Part shown: positions 44,772 to 53,270 of the stretch, in pieces
How the letters are laid out: each line of letters starts with the position of its first letter
How positions within the stretch are numbered: position 1 is the first letter of the stretch
NCBI RefSeq assembly: GCF_004571195.1
Contig: NZ_CP038271.1
Coordinates: 1,687,501 to 1,751,500 of the forward strand
Direction: 5' to 3'
Origin: Legionella geestiana
Lineage (GTDB): Bacteria > Pseudomonadota > Gammaproteobacteria > Legionellales > Legionellaceae
Length of the DNA stretch: 64,000 nucleotides
Position numbers and translations under genes: made by a program
Notes under the pieces: model-generated
What the model was told of the DNA's origin: nothing
The model's input: only the letters and a program-made list of their open reading frames with translations
Database searches by the model: none

Positions 44772-46175
44772 ATGTCACATACCATAAAAATTAGAGCGTT
44801 TATTTTAACAGTATTGGCCCTGATAATTGATTCGGGAAGCGCATCAATTGCAGGTACGCATTATGTAAATTCTTGTGGAGAGACGGTATATAACCGTGCA
44901 GATTCGGGGTACGAATATATCCGGTTCAGTCAAAAAGACGTTAAGACCGAATTATTGAAACGTCGTTCATCGGGTGTAAATCAGGATGCCATAGCGATTG
45001 CGAAAAACCTGCAACGAAAGTTTGGAGTCTTTACGAGACCCACTCCTCTATATACTAACCAGAACATTAATGCATTCGCAAAACGTTTGTTACATCGCAA
45101 TATTGTCGTATATATGAAAGATGAGACGGTTAATCCAACCGGCTCATTCAAAGATAGAATGCCAATAAGATTCTATGGCCGGATAGATAAATACCTTCAG
45201 GAAGTTAAAAAAAATGCACAGAGAACGTACGACTTAAAAGTCATTGCCGTCTCTACCGGTAATCACGGAAGAGCTGTTGCGAACGCAGTAAATGTAGTTA
45301 AAAATTTTATTCGACAGCAAGGTCTTGAAGACAAGATTCATGTAGAAGCTGAAATTACCATGCCTGCCAATGTATTGCCGCATAAAAAAGCAGCCATACT
45401 GAGAACAGGCGCAAAAATCCGTGATCACTATCCTGAATCAGCCTCAAACCATTCGCAAAAAGCAATCGCCGGGTATGATGATGCAGAGAATCTGGTTGTT
45501 AATGAAGCAAAATCTGACCCGGAACATGTAATGTTATTATTACATGCTGATAAATATGCCATTAATGGGTATGCAGTTATTGCAGAGGAAATTAAAGAAC
45601 AAGCAAGGCATGACGGTCTTGATTTTGATAAAATGAATCCTGGAGAAGCGCTGATGCTCGTTCCTCTTGGATCAGGAGGAATTTTAAGTGGAACAGAAGA
45701 ACTGTCAGCACAATTCCCCTCTGTTTATAGTATAGGTGTCACTGCGGCACCAGCAGATTTGACGTATCGATCACTGAAAACCTGCCGCTTTGTGCGTTCA
45801 GCAGAACCCTATGCGGGAAAATTAATTGTTGACGGGGTAATGGCTACTCCTGAACAATTTTCGTTAAAACGCATCAGAGAAATTTCTCATGAAGTAACTC
45901 TGGTTCAGCAAAAAGACGCACTTTATGCAAGCGCTTTACTTAAAAAATATGGCATTTCCATTGAGCCAACTTCAGGATTGCCTCTCGCTGCATTGTTGTT
46001 AGGCGTTGAAGAACATTATAAAAATTCCCACTATGCCTTTGTGGTTTTAACCGGTCGAAATATATCACCGGATATGGAGAGCACTATTTCAAAGTTAGCC
46101 CGGCAAGATGAACAGGTACTCTTTGACTATTTCAAACATCGTCGAAATGATATTGCCGGTAAAGTCCAAAAATAG
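44772..46175 (+). CDS. Fold-type-II PLP enzyme with apparent signal peptide
   Basis: 467 aa, start supported by AGGAG. The core matches threonine synthase/threonine dehydratase-like enzymes. NPTGSFKDR (121-129) has the PLP lysine K127, STGNHGRAVA (161-170) is the substrate/phosphate loop, and LGSGGILSGTEELS resembles the GGGG phosphate-binding turn. EPTSGLPLAA near residue 400 is the late Ser/Gly motif. Residues 8-28 are hydrophobic and end SGSASIAG, like a Sec signal peptide, unusual for this normally cytosolic fold. Substrate unknown. It may be periplasmic or secreted. Confidence 0.75.
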   Translation: MSHTIKIRAFILTVLALIIDSGSASIAGTHYVNSCGETVYNRADSGYEYIRFSQKDVKTELLKRRSSGVNQDAIAIAKNLQRKFGVFTRPTPLYTNQNINAFAKRLLHRNIVVYMKDETVNPTGSFKDRMPIRFYGRIDKYLQEVKKNAQRTYDLKVIAVSTGNHGRAVANAVNVVKNFIRQQGLEDKIHVEAEITMPANVLPHKKAAILRTGAKIRDHYPESASNHSQKAIAGYDDAENLVVNEAKSDPEHVMLLLHADKYAINGYAVIAEEIKEQARHDGLDFDKMNPGEALMLVPLGSGGILSGTEELSAQFPSVYSIGVTAAPADLTYRSLKTCRFVRSAEPYAGKLIVDGVMATPEQFSLKRIREISHEVTLVQQKDALYASALLKKYGISIEPTSGLPLAALLLGVEEHYKNSHYAFVVLTGRNISPDMESTISKLARQDEQVLFDYFKHRRNDIAGKVQK

Positions 46176-46335
46176 TCAGAGGTGACACACATTTCTTCAA
46201 ATCGTAAACCTCTGCCCTCATCGTAAGCAGCAGGCAATTTCATCTTTGGGGCGTTGATTGATCGCAGCAATCATCAGCGCCTGCAATGAGGCCCTGGCAA
46301 AGCGAAGTTTTGCCTCGGACATTTTGCAGGATTAA

Positions 46336-46365
46336 TTGTGCGAGCCTTTGTATATGCACTACAAT
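46336..46365 (+). promoter_or_regulatory. Possible promoter of the CaaX-protein gene
   Basis: TTGTGC (46336-46341) and TACAAT (46360-46365) with an 18-base spacer, 31 bases ahead of the ATG; GGGAG precedes the start. Confidence 0.4.
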
Positions 46366-46395
46366 TTGTTCTTTTATTAATAGGGAGTAAATAAA

Positions 46396-46797
46396 ATGCA
46401 CGAAGAAGACAACGATAATGCAGCAAAATACACGTCTGCCTGTGATGTCCTCGAAGAAATGCTTCAGCAGTTACCCAAAGTCCGGGTGGACATAGACGAG
46501 CCCCGCAGAAGTGTTGGGGTGAGTACTGATGGAAATATTTCAATCTCAATGCAAGAGCCGGTAGCTCGAATCAGTTTGGCTGAAGATACCAACGCTCTCC
46601 TTCGTGCACAGTTGGCGTGTGAGAGGCACATGGTTGTCAGCCCTTTAAGCGGTAAGAGAAATATGATTTTCGCAAGGCCAGAGGATATAAAAAGGCATGA
46701 AATGCTGGCCGAGGAACGTGCGGCGAGAAGGGAAGAAGAGCAACGTGCACAGCAGTCTCAAGAGCCGGAACATAAAAGGAGTTGCTCTATCCAATGA
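46396..46797 (+). CDS. Small acidic protein ending in a CaaX box (CSIQ)
   Basis: 133 aa, ATG after TAGGGAGTAAATAAA. No signal peptide or membrane span. The C-terminal third is a charged helix rich in Glu and Arg (EERAARREEEQRAQQSQEPE) followed by HKRSCSIQ and the stop. C-S-I-Q fits the eukaryotic CaaX consensus with Gln, favouring farnesylation, and basic residues precede it. Glu-rich C-termini are common in Dot/Icm substrates, and several Legionella effectors are prenylated by host enzymes. I recognise no named homologue. Confidence 0.65.
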   Translation: MHEEDNDNAAKYTSACDVLEEMLQQLPKVRVDIDEPRRSVGVSTDGNISISMQEPVARISLAEDTNALLRAQLACERHMVVSPLSGKRNMIFARPEDIKRHEMLAEERAARREEEQRAQQSQEPEHKRSCSIQ

Positions 46798-47129
46798 TGA
46801 AAGCTCTGTGGACGGACATTTTAATTACGTTCATAAGAGTGTCAGCTGTATCGGTAACGCGAACGAGCACGCAGACTTTCTCGTGATGGTCCGGCACCTT
46901 GATGCCCCCGTTCTTTAAAAAAGCCGTTGCCTCATCATACAGCCATTGGGAATGGCTGTATGATGAGATAAGCCACACCTCAAAGCATCGGCTGTCAGCA
47001 CAGCACCCTCAGCGAGGCCTTGGACAACATATCGTTTTGATGGTTATTTATCTCACAGTGGCATTTCTGCACTCAGCAGCCATTCTATGGTAAATTCGAG
47101 ATGAAGCATCACTTTACAGGATAATCAAA
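46798..47129. other. Gap of 332 bases
   Basis: The main feature is a perfect hairpin (46931-46967). A 63-codon minus-strand frame (46787-46978) reads like protein (PDHHEKVCVLVRVTDTADTL) and could be a gene remnant, but it has no start signal. A purine-rich stretch ACAGGA lies 12 bases before the next gene. Confidence 0.4.
46931..46967. repeat. Perfect 17-bp inverted repeat
   Basis: CTCATCATACAGCCATT (46931-46947) is followed by GGG and its exact complement AATGGCTGTATGATGAG (46951-46967). No T run follows on either strand. It could be a transcription barrier, a protein-binding site or the end of a lost element. Confidence 0.7.
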
Positions 47130-48053
47130 ATGTTTTTTCGTGATGATTACAGAGTAGCCATATTTACCTTTGACCATACACTGTGCAAAAAGCCAACATT
47201 CTACTTTTTTAAAAATTTATGTGTTGATTTTGACGAAAGCAGAAAGCACTCCCCATTATTACACTTTACCTTCCAACAATCTGATTACGAAAAGGGTAAA
47301 AAAGACGCTACAGACTTTTTAAAAGCCGATGCGTCCTCGTGGTTTTTACATAATGAGGACTATATCAGCGCCATAGCAACGTTTCATAGTTTTCCCGATT
47401 ATATTGCAGGTTTCCTCGCCACTATGCTTGGCAAAGAACTTAAAAGACTCGATACGCACACAGTTGCACCGACTGAAAATCACTTAATTGCCTCTTACGA
47501 AGTGGAAGGCGTGAGCCGCCCTGTTCTGATTGCGTACATCAATCCGTTAGTAGACAGACAACTGGCTATCACATCTGACAACTGGAAATCAGAACAGCTT
47601 TCTGACCTTCGAGGCGTTTTACTGAAAAATAACTGGTTAAGAGATGATGAGTCCGTGCATTTTTACGAGGGCGTATGCCGAAACAGCGAATGCGGCCTTA
47701 TGGACTGTGGTGTGCCCTCTGAATTGGGATATCGTCCCAAATACTCCCAGCTTGCGCTTGAAAGAAATGCGTCATTTCGCGCAGCATCCGGTGCTGTTAC
47801 CGTGCATCGCGTGCGTCCCGGAAAGCATTTTGAAGCTGATTTAACCGCTGATGAACAGGAGGCAATGTATTGGGCGCGAGCAGGAACGGCAGAGCCATCA
47901 CGTCTTCCTCCCAGCAGTTCAAGCGCCTCATCGCATCCCGTACGTACCACATTGCTGCTGGCAGGCTTTGGAGTATTTGCTACCGCCGCAGCCTTTGGAG
48001 TCTGTGCGATGCTCGGGGGAGAAAAAGAGACCATTCAACCCCACACCTTATGA
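47130..48053 (+). CDS. HAD-like protein with C-terminal membrane segment
   Basis: 307 aa. The N-terminus YRVAIFTFDHTLCKKPTFYF resembles HAD motif I (DxDxT), but the nucleophile Asp is Thr13 while Asp15 and Thr17 remain. ISAIATFHSFPDYIAGFLAT and the later VHFYEG fit the pattern of HAD-like proteins I recall from Legionella, again degenerate. Residues about 270-296 form a single hydrophobic span (TLLLAGFGVFATAAAFGVCA) after a Ser/Pro linker, leaving an 11-residue tail. Likely a membrane-anchored effector-like protein, possibly without phosphatase activity. Confidence 0.55.
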   Translation: MFFRDDYRVAIFTFDHTLCKKPTFYFFKNLCVDFDESRKHSPLLHFTFQQSDYEKGKKDATDFLKADASSWFLHNEDYISAIATFHSFPDYIAGFLATMLGKELKRLDTHTVAPTENHLIASYEVEGVSRPVLIAYINPLVDRQLAITSDNWKSEQLSDLRGVLLKNNWLRDDESVHFYEGVCRNSECGLMDCGVPSELGYRPKYSQLALERNASFRAASGAVTVHRVRPGKHFEADLTADEQEAMYWARAGTAEPSRLPPSSSSASSHPVRTTLLLAGFGVFATAAAFGVCAMLGGEKETIQPHTL

Positions 48054-48170
48054 AATGAGGACATGCCCTCGTCAATGGGGCGCAAACTGGGGAAGTCAAG
48101 AGTATTGGCAAATCTGATGAGTTTAGGCTTCAATTGAAGTCTGAGACTTAACATTATCGCGAGGGAACGC

Positions 48171-49778
48171 ATGAAATCTCGAGGCTTTCGCACACTCGTT
48201 TTGGCAACCATGGGAATATGGGGAGGCATGATGCCGACAACATTATATTCAGCAACGGGACGTGGAGATTTTCATACGGTCTGGCAAAATCAGAGCGTTG
48301 ACAACCTCATCATCAGCTACATGGAAGAGCACCAAATTCCGGGTCTATCCCTTGCCATTGTTCAGGCTCCGTATATTACTCGCGTGGTCGGATACGGGCT
48401 TGCGGATACCGACTCTAAACGGTTGGTCGCTACCAATACGGTGTTTAATATCGGGCAGTTGACTAACGCTTACACGGCCATTGCCGTTATGCAGTTGAAA
48501 GAGGCCGGCAAAATCGACCTCGACACACCGTTTGCGGATTATCTCAGAGACTTCGATATCCCGCAGCAATGGCGACAAATTACCATACGTGATTTAATGA
48601 CGCACACTTCCGGTCTGCCGGATTATTCCAGCGACAAGGATTTTGATTTTAGCCGGGAATATACGCCTGCTGAAATTATTGACCTCATCAAGGATAAGGC
48701 GTTGCTGTTTCCTGCAGGTACAGAGGCCAGGCAGAGTGCTACGGATTTTTATCTTCTGGGATTGGTCATTGAAAAAACGAGCGGGATGTCTTATCAGGAC
48801 TATGTGACTAAAAATCAGTTTGAGCGTGCCGGACTAAAAAATACCTTTTTTATCTCCAATAAAAACCGCATACAGAATGAAATGCTAAATGGCACATCGC
48901 CCTTTAAGCACAGTGCGTTCCTGAACAATGCCGTGATGATTAATCCCACAGAGCCGGCAACAGGATATTCCCAATCCGGCGCGGGCCTTATCCGTGTGGC
49001 ACCTCTCAGCTGGTCAGCCACCTTTGCTGACAGTGGCATCATGGCTTCATCGTCTGACATCAGTACCTGGGACATTGCACTGGCTGGAAATATTCTGCTG
49101 AAAGAGCCTGAAAGCAAGGCGTTTTTATACCATCCGATCACCTTGAAAAATGGCCGGGTCGTACCCGGAAACAGTGGGTGGTTTTTCAATGGTCACAAAG
49201 GCATGATGCAAATCAAGGGGAATGTACCCGGGTATTCCGCCTTTTTAAGCCGGTTTACTGCGGCAGACGAACTGGTCTGTGTGACCCTGCTGACCAATAA
49301 GGGCGACTTGCCAGATCTCGATATACTGGGGCGCAAAATAGCGGGTGCCTTTAACGAAAAGCTCGGCCCGGCGACTGGAGCGGCGTGGTCTGAGGCTCTC
49401 GAAAGCCCGTATTCTGCTGAAGAGACGATTAACCGGGTTGAGGCAATTATTAAAGAGCAAGGCGGCAGGGTATTTGCGCGTATCAATCAAAGTGCTGAGG
49501 CTGCAAAAGCAGGAAAAACCCTGCAGAGCACGCAGGTGTTGATTGCCGGAAACCCGGCGGTTGGAACGGCGCTTATCGAGGCCAAACCCGCCATCTCGCT
49601 CGATTTGCCCTTGCGGTTGATGGCAACGACTGACAGCAACGGTGTCACCTGGTTAAGCTTTACCGACCCAGAGGCGCTGGCGAAGGCCTATCACCTTGAT
49701 GATGAAAACCTGCAGCCATTGCTGAAAAAAATGCGAACTGCACTGCTTAAAACGTGTGAAAAAGCGGTTTCACCCTGA
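48171..49778 (+). CDS. Serine beta-lactamase-like protein lacking catalytic motifs
   Basis: 535 aa, GAGGGAACGC before the ATG. Residues 1-28 form a signal peptide. The beta-lactamase/class C esterase fold is clear from ITIRDLMTHTSGLPDY, FYLLGLVIEKTSGMSYQDYV and the surrounding spacing. The SxxK motif is replaced by QLTN (Q96, N99 in NIGQLTNAYTAIA). The YxN motif is QSA (188-190), and the HxG site reads GHKG. All active-site residues are therefore changed. The C-terminal 130 residues are a separate unknown domain. It is a probable pseudoenzyme in the periplasm or secreted. Confidence 0.8.
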   Translation: MKSRGFRTLVLATMGIWGGMMPTTLYSATGRGDFHTVWQNQSVDNLIISYMEEHQIPGLSLAIVQAPYITRVVGYGLADTDSKRLVATNTVFNIGQLTNAYTAIAVMQLKEAGKIDLDTPFADYLRDFDIPQQWRQITIRDLMTHTSGLPDYSSDKDFDFSREYTPAEIIDLIKDKALLFPAGTEARQSATDFYLLGLVIEKTSGMSYQDYVTKNQFERAGLKNTFFISNKNRIQNEMLNGTSPFKHSAFLNNAVMINPTEPATGYSQSGAGLIRVAPLSWSATFADSGIMASSSDISTWDIALAGNILLKEPESKAFLYHPITLKNGRVVPGNSGWFFNGHKGMMQIKGNVPGYSAFLSRFTAADELVCVTLLTNKGDLPDLDILGRKIAGAFNEKLGPATGAAWSEALESPYSAEETINRVEAIIKEQGGRVFARINQSAEAAKAGKTLQSTQVLIAGNPAVGTALIEAKPAISLDLPLRLMATTDSNGVTWLSFTDPEALAKAYHLDDENLQPLLKKMRTALLKTCEKAVSP

Positions 49779-49899
49779 GCTTTCTGGCAAGGCCCGCAGG
49801 CACGGGCGAGCGCTTAACCGGTTAAAAGAATGCTTTGCCGGCGTATAGTACCCTGTTATTCTTATGTGCGCTGTCGCCCGAATTTTGAGGTTAATCTGC

Positions 49900-51927
49900 A
49901 TGCAGCTCACGGCTAATTCATTGCTGTTAAAAGCGCTGACCGACTTTAATGTGAGAGAAAAGCTGGTAGCGGAGTTGAGTCTCACATCAGAGGACCTGGG
50001 GGATGCGTGTTTTTACAAATGGATAATGGCCTTCTGGCTGGGTTCAAGTGTAAGCCGCAGCCTTTTACTCCAGGCTTTTCGCTCGGAAGTACTTCCTGTT
50101 ATTCCGTATCTTGACCTCGGATATTATTGCCTGCTTACGATAGAGCGTCACAGGAGTCTGCTCGACAGTAAAAGTTCTGCGAGCCACGTTTTGTACCTCG
50201 TTGCGGCACGTTTTTTATTGTACTACAACACGCACTTCTCAAGCCTGCGAGAGGCACCAAAAGTTTTTTTTTATCCGCTGATATTGGCCTTTGATGAATT
50301 ATCCATTACTTCCGATAGTTTGCCTTTTGAGCGTGAGATGTACAAAAGCGCTAAAACCCATTGTCTTGGATTCCTGGCTCAAATGATGCGAGCGACAGAC
50401 AGGACCGAGTTGCTTCCCTTACCCCCTCAACCCTTTTTTGTCAATTTTGGTAAACCGGTTTCTTATTGGGCGAGACTCAGACAACAAATTGTAAGAGCCG
50501 TGGCATCAGGACCTCTGTCCACTTTGCCGTTTAGCGAAGGGTCTGAAGAAATGTCATCCCTGCTGGTGTATAAGTTTCTATTACCGGCTCACGATGGTGT
50601 CGTGCTTGAGGGCGTGCACATGCGACAACGGGAGACACATCGTGACGTCACGGTGCTGGTGCTGATAGGGAAGGTGCAAACAGAGCATCTTCAACTGAGC
50701 AGGGTGCGGTATGGCTTGCCTGAGTTTTTCAAAGCAGAAGTGGTATTCATCAATCACCGAAATTTTTCCCTTCACTCCAGTAAACGCGCTGAAAGCCTCA
50801 ATGATATCGCACTCGACATTGTGACGTTTGCAAAACACACCTTATCCCGCGGAAAATCGGTCGTTTTGTATGGCATGTGTGCGGGTGCGGCGCCGATGAT
50901 ACTGGCCGCAGAGCGGTTAATGCAGCAGAAAATACCGTTCAAACTGATTGTTGATAGATTTGCTGACCGTTACACGTCATTTTTTGATTACAAAACGATT
51001 AAACGGCACGGGCACTTAATGGAAGGGTACACCAACGGGCTGATACGTCCTTTTTACCTGCATGCTTTATTTCCATTGAGTGTAATAACCTTTCTTGCGT
51101 ATTGGTTCGTGTTGCTCGCCTTCTTCATTGGGCGCGTTCCTTCGCGTTTTGATACCATTATTAATCAAATACCGGTTACAGATTTGTTGATATTTCAGGC
51201 AAGAGGCCCAAAAACACATCGGCTCGTTTGCTTCGATAAGCCCGAAACAGGCGCTGATACCCCGAAAATGTTATCGGTAGTAACACCCAATGTTGTCGAT
51301 GCGCTCATATACCCCGAACATGACTTAAGGCACAGCGCAAAAGCACGAAGAGAAGCGAATAAGTTTTTGTTAAAATCGTTAAAGCGTTATGCTCTGACAC
51401 TCAGCGCATTTTTTGAGCCGCACCAAATCACGCACGCAGTGTTTCAACGATTTGCGATTTTTTTTGATGCGTGTCTGCAATGCATTTCTAACGAAAAGCT
51501 AACGACTCCTGTTGTGGATGATTGCCGCATGCAGCCCTACGATATTCATACGGTTGGGTTGCCACTCCTTGCCACACGGCATAATGTGCCCCTGAGCCGG
51601 TTTATTCATGGCTTTTATTCAAGGCCCGCGCATGCATCTGTCCAAACAATTAAAGGTTTGGATGCGGCTTTACAGGAAAGAGTCAAAGCCGCCTTCCTTG
51701 CCAGCCTTCCCGAAAAAGCGCCTGAAGTTATTCACAGATTTTCTGCGGTTTTTTATGTGTTTTTTAACACCTTAGAAAACCACGCCGATTACATCGGCAA
51801 TATGGCAGACCGGCTTACTTTTACCGGTGAGCAAAATATTGCCGTAATTATTGAAGAGCTACATGCCATTTCACAACAACCTTGTCACAGTGAACATAAT
51901 ATTGCGTGTGAAACTCACACACCGTGA
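49900..51927 (+). CDS. Alpha/beta-hydrolase-like protein with Cys at the nucleophile elbow
   Basis: 675 aa from ATG 49900, chosen for GAGG upstream; an in-frame ATG at 49864 lacks a site. Residues 220-360 follow an alpha/beta-hydrolase plan: HDGVVLEGVHM, VVFINHRNFSLHSSK, then the elbow VVLYGMCAGAAPMIL (G325-M-C327-A-G329), where Ser is normally found. DALIYPEHDLRHS could supply the late acid/His. A hydrophobic stretch lies at 388-410. The layout recalls Legionella SidB/SdbA-type proteins, which is only a resemblance. Its 3' end overlaps the convergent fliP by 13 bases. Confidence 0.6.
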   Translation: MQLTANSLLLKALTDFNVREKLVAELSLTSEDLGDACFYKWIMAFWLGSSVSRSLLLQAFRSEVLPVIPYLDLGYYCLLTIERHRSLLDSKSSASHVLYLVAARFLLYYNTHFSSLREAPKVFFYPLILAFDELSITSDSLPFEREMYKSAKTHCLGFLAQMMRATDRTELLPLPPQPFFVNFGKPVSYWARLRQQIVRAVASGPLSTLPFSEGSEEMSSLLVYKFLLPAHDGVVLEGVHMRQRETHRDVTVLVLIGKVQTEHLQLSRVRYGLPEFFKAEVVFINHRNFSLHSSKRAESLNDIALDIVTFAKHTLSRGKSVVLYGMCAGAAPMILAAERLMQQKIPFKLIVDRFADRYTSFFDYKTIKRHGHLMEGYTNGLIRPFYLHALFPLSVITFLAYWFVLLAFFIGRVPSRFDTIINQIPVTDLLIFQARGPKTHRLVCFDKPETGADTPKMLSVVTPNVVDALIYPEHDLRHSAKARREANKFLLKSLKRYALTLSAFFEPHQITHAVFQRFAIFFDACLQCISNEKLTTPVVDDCRMQPYDIHTVGLPLLATRHNVPLSRFIHGFYSRPAHASVQTIKGLDAALQERVKAAFLASLPEKAPEVIHRFSAVFYVFFNTLENHADYIGNMADRLTFTGEQNIAVIIEELHAISQQPCHSEHNIACETHTP

Positions 51928-52637
51928 AAGCTCCCCACCAGCGACTGAACGACCAGACTCCAGCCATCTATCAACACAAAGAGCAACAGCTTGATGGGAA
52001 GTGCTATGCTCATGGGCGGCACCATCATCATGCCCATGGTCATGAGAATGCCTGAGACGACGAGATCAACCAGAAGAAAAGGCAGAAAAATCATGAAGCC
52101 AATTTGAAAGGCGGTTTGCAGCTCGCTCAGTAAAAAAGCCGGTACGAGATAGTGAAACTGCACGTCTTCTGCGCGTTTGGGCAGCGGGGCTTTGGCAAGA
52201 AAGGCCATCTGGCGCACATCTTTTTCGCGTGTCTGGCGCAGTAAAAAAGCACGAATCGGCTTTTGGGCATGAAGGAGCGCTGTTTCGGTGCTTATCTGAT
52301 GCGCTTCCCACGGAATGAAACTCTCGGTATAGATGCGGTTTGCAACTGGCATCATGGTCATACAGGTTAAAAACAGCGCAAGGCTCATTAACACCATATT
52401 GGGAGGGGTCTGCTGCAGCCCGAGAGCCGTGCGCAGGATAGACAGTACTACGATAATGCGGGTGAAAGACGACAGCATGATGAGCAGTGCCGGGGTCAGC
52501 CCCAGCAGGGTCATCAGTGCAAAAAGACGCAGGGCTTCAGGCCATTCGTCCGCATCGGGCAGACTCCAGGTGCTCGGGTCTGCGAAGGCCATGGCAGGAA
52601 TAAAAAGCAGCAATCCGACTGTGAGTTTATTGCGCAT
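51915..52637 (-). CDS. fliP: Flagellar export gate protein FliP
   Basis: 240 aa, last gene of the minus-strand operon. A signal peptide (MRNKLTVGLLLFIPAMAFAD) is followed by the membrane segments with MLSSFTRIIVVLSILRTALG, QTPPNMVLMSLALFLT and the C-terminal FLLVDLVVSGILMTMGMMMV, all FliP/SctR signatures. FliP forms the core of the export gate with FliQ and FliR, neither of which follows here. The start at 52637 overlaps fliO by 11 bases. The longer upstream frame runs through fliO and is ignored. Confidence 0.96.
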   Translation of the reverse strand: MRNKLTVGLLLFIPAMAFADPSTWSLPDADEWPEALRLFALMTLLGLTPALLIMLSSFTRIIVVLSILRTALGLQQTPPNMVLMSLALFLTCMTMMPVANRIYTESFIPWEAHQISTETALLHAQKPIRAFLLRQTREKDVRQMAFLAKAPLPKRAEDVQFHYLVPAFLLSELQTAFQIGFMIFLPFLLVDLVVSGILMTMGMMMVPPMSIALPIKLLLFVLIDGWSLVVQSLVGSFHGV

Positions 52638-52968
52638 GGGTGCTGTCTCCTGCAGAAGGGAGCCAGGCCAGCGCCTCGTGATTGTCAGCCAGCAGGTATT
52701 CGCGCCCCGCCCACTCAATACGAAACAGCGTGCTTTGATGCGAGAGCGTAATTTTTTCAAGTACCCGGCAACACGGGCTGGCGCGCTTTGGTACGCGTCG
52801 ATACCAGCAGGTAATACCCGCGATGCCGACCGCGGCAAAGAGGGTAATGAGCGTACGCCAGTAACTTTCGGAAATGACGCTTTCCGGTTTAAAAAGGGCG
52901 AGCTTGCCCGCTGCATAAAGCGGTGTTGCGAGCAGTACGCCAGGAGCTGTAAGCAGCCGCTTTTTCAT
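52627..52968 (-). CDS. fliO: Flagellar assembly protein FliO
   Basis: 113 aa. A hydrophobic N-terminus (signal-like, residues 1-20), one membrane span near 38-56 (TLITLFAAVGIAGITCWYRR) and a small cytoplasmic part with FRIEWAGREYLLADNHEALA. It is identified mostly by size, topology and position between fliN and fliP. FliO stabilises FliP assembly. Confidence 0.75.
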   Translation of the reverse strand: MKKRLLTAPGVLLATPLYAAGKLALFKPESVISESYWRTLITLFAAVGIAGITCWYRRVPKRASPCCRVLEKITLSHQSTLFRIEWAGREYLLADNHEALAWLPSAGDSTHAQ

Positions 52969-53270
52969 ACGGCGACCTCCGTCACCCGCACCCCAAAATG
53001 CTCATCGCAATGGACAAGCTCACCACGTGCAATGACCTGTTCATTAACGATGACATCTACCGGCTCACCAAAAGATTCCGTCAGTTGCAAAACGGCGCCC
53101 GACTGAAGACTTTGGAGCGCCTGCAGAGTGAGGGTAAGGGTTCCGAGGCGAATGCCGCAATCAATGCGAATGTCGCTCAGTGCGCTCTGGATGCCCGACT
53201 CAAGCCACGGCGTTGTGGACGCGGTGGCTGTCAGTTCGCGGGTAACAGGTTCAGAGAGGGTGCTCATCAA
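52965..53270 (-). CDS. fliN: C-ring protein FliN
   Basis: 101 aa, nearly all SpoA/SURF-presentation domain (residues 33-101): DCGIRLGTLTLTLQALQSLQ, then SGAVLQLTESFGEPVDVIVN and GELVHCDEHFGVRVTEV. It is shorter than E. coli FliN (137 aa), with only a short N-terminal tail. It overlaps both neighbours by four bases. Confidence 0.9.
   Translation of the reverse strand: MMSTLSEPVTRELTATASTTPWLESGIQSALSDIRIDCGIRLGTLTLTLQALQSLQSGAVLQLTESFGEPVDVIVNEQVIARGELVHCDEHFGVRVTEVAV

Noticed and set aside
52333-53106. 257-codon plus-strand frame opposite fliP/fliO/fliN
   Set aside because: Antisense shadow in GC-rich DNA; the minus-strand genes have clear family motifs.
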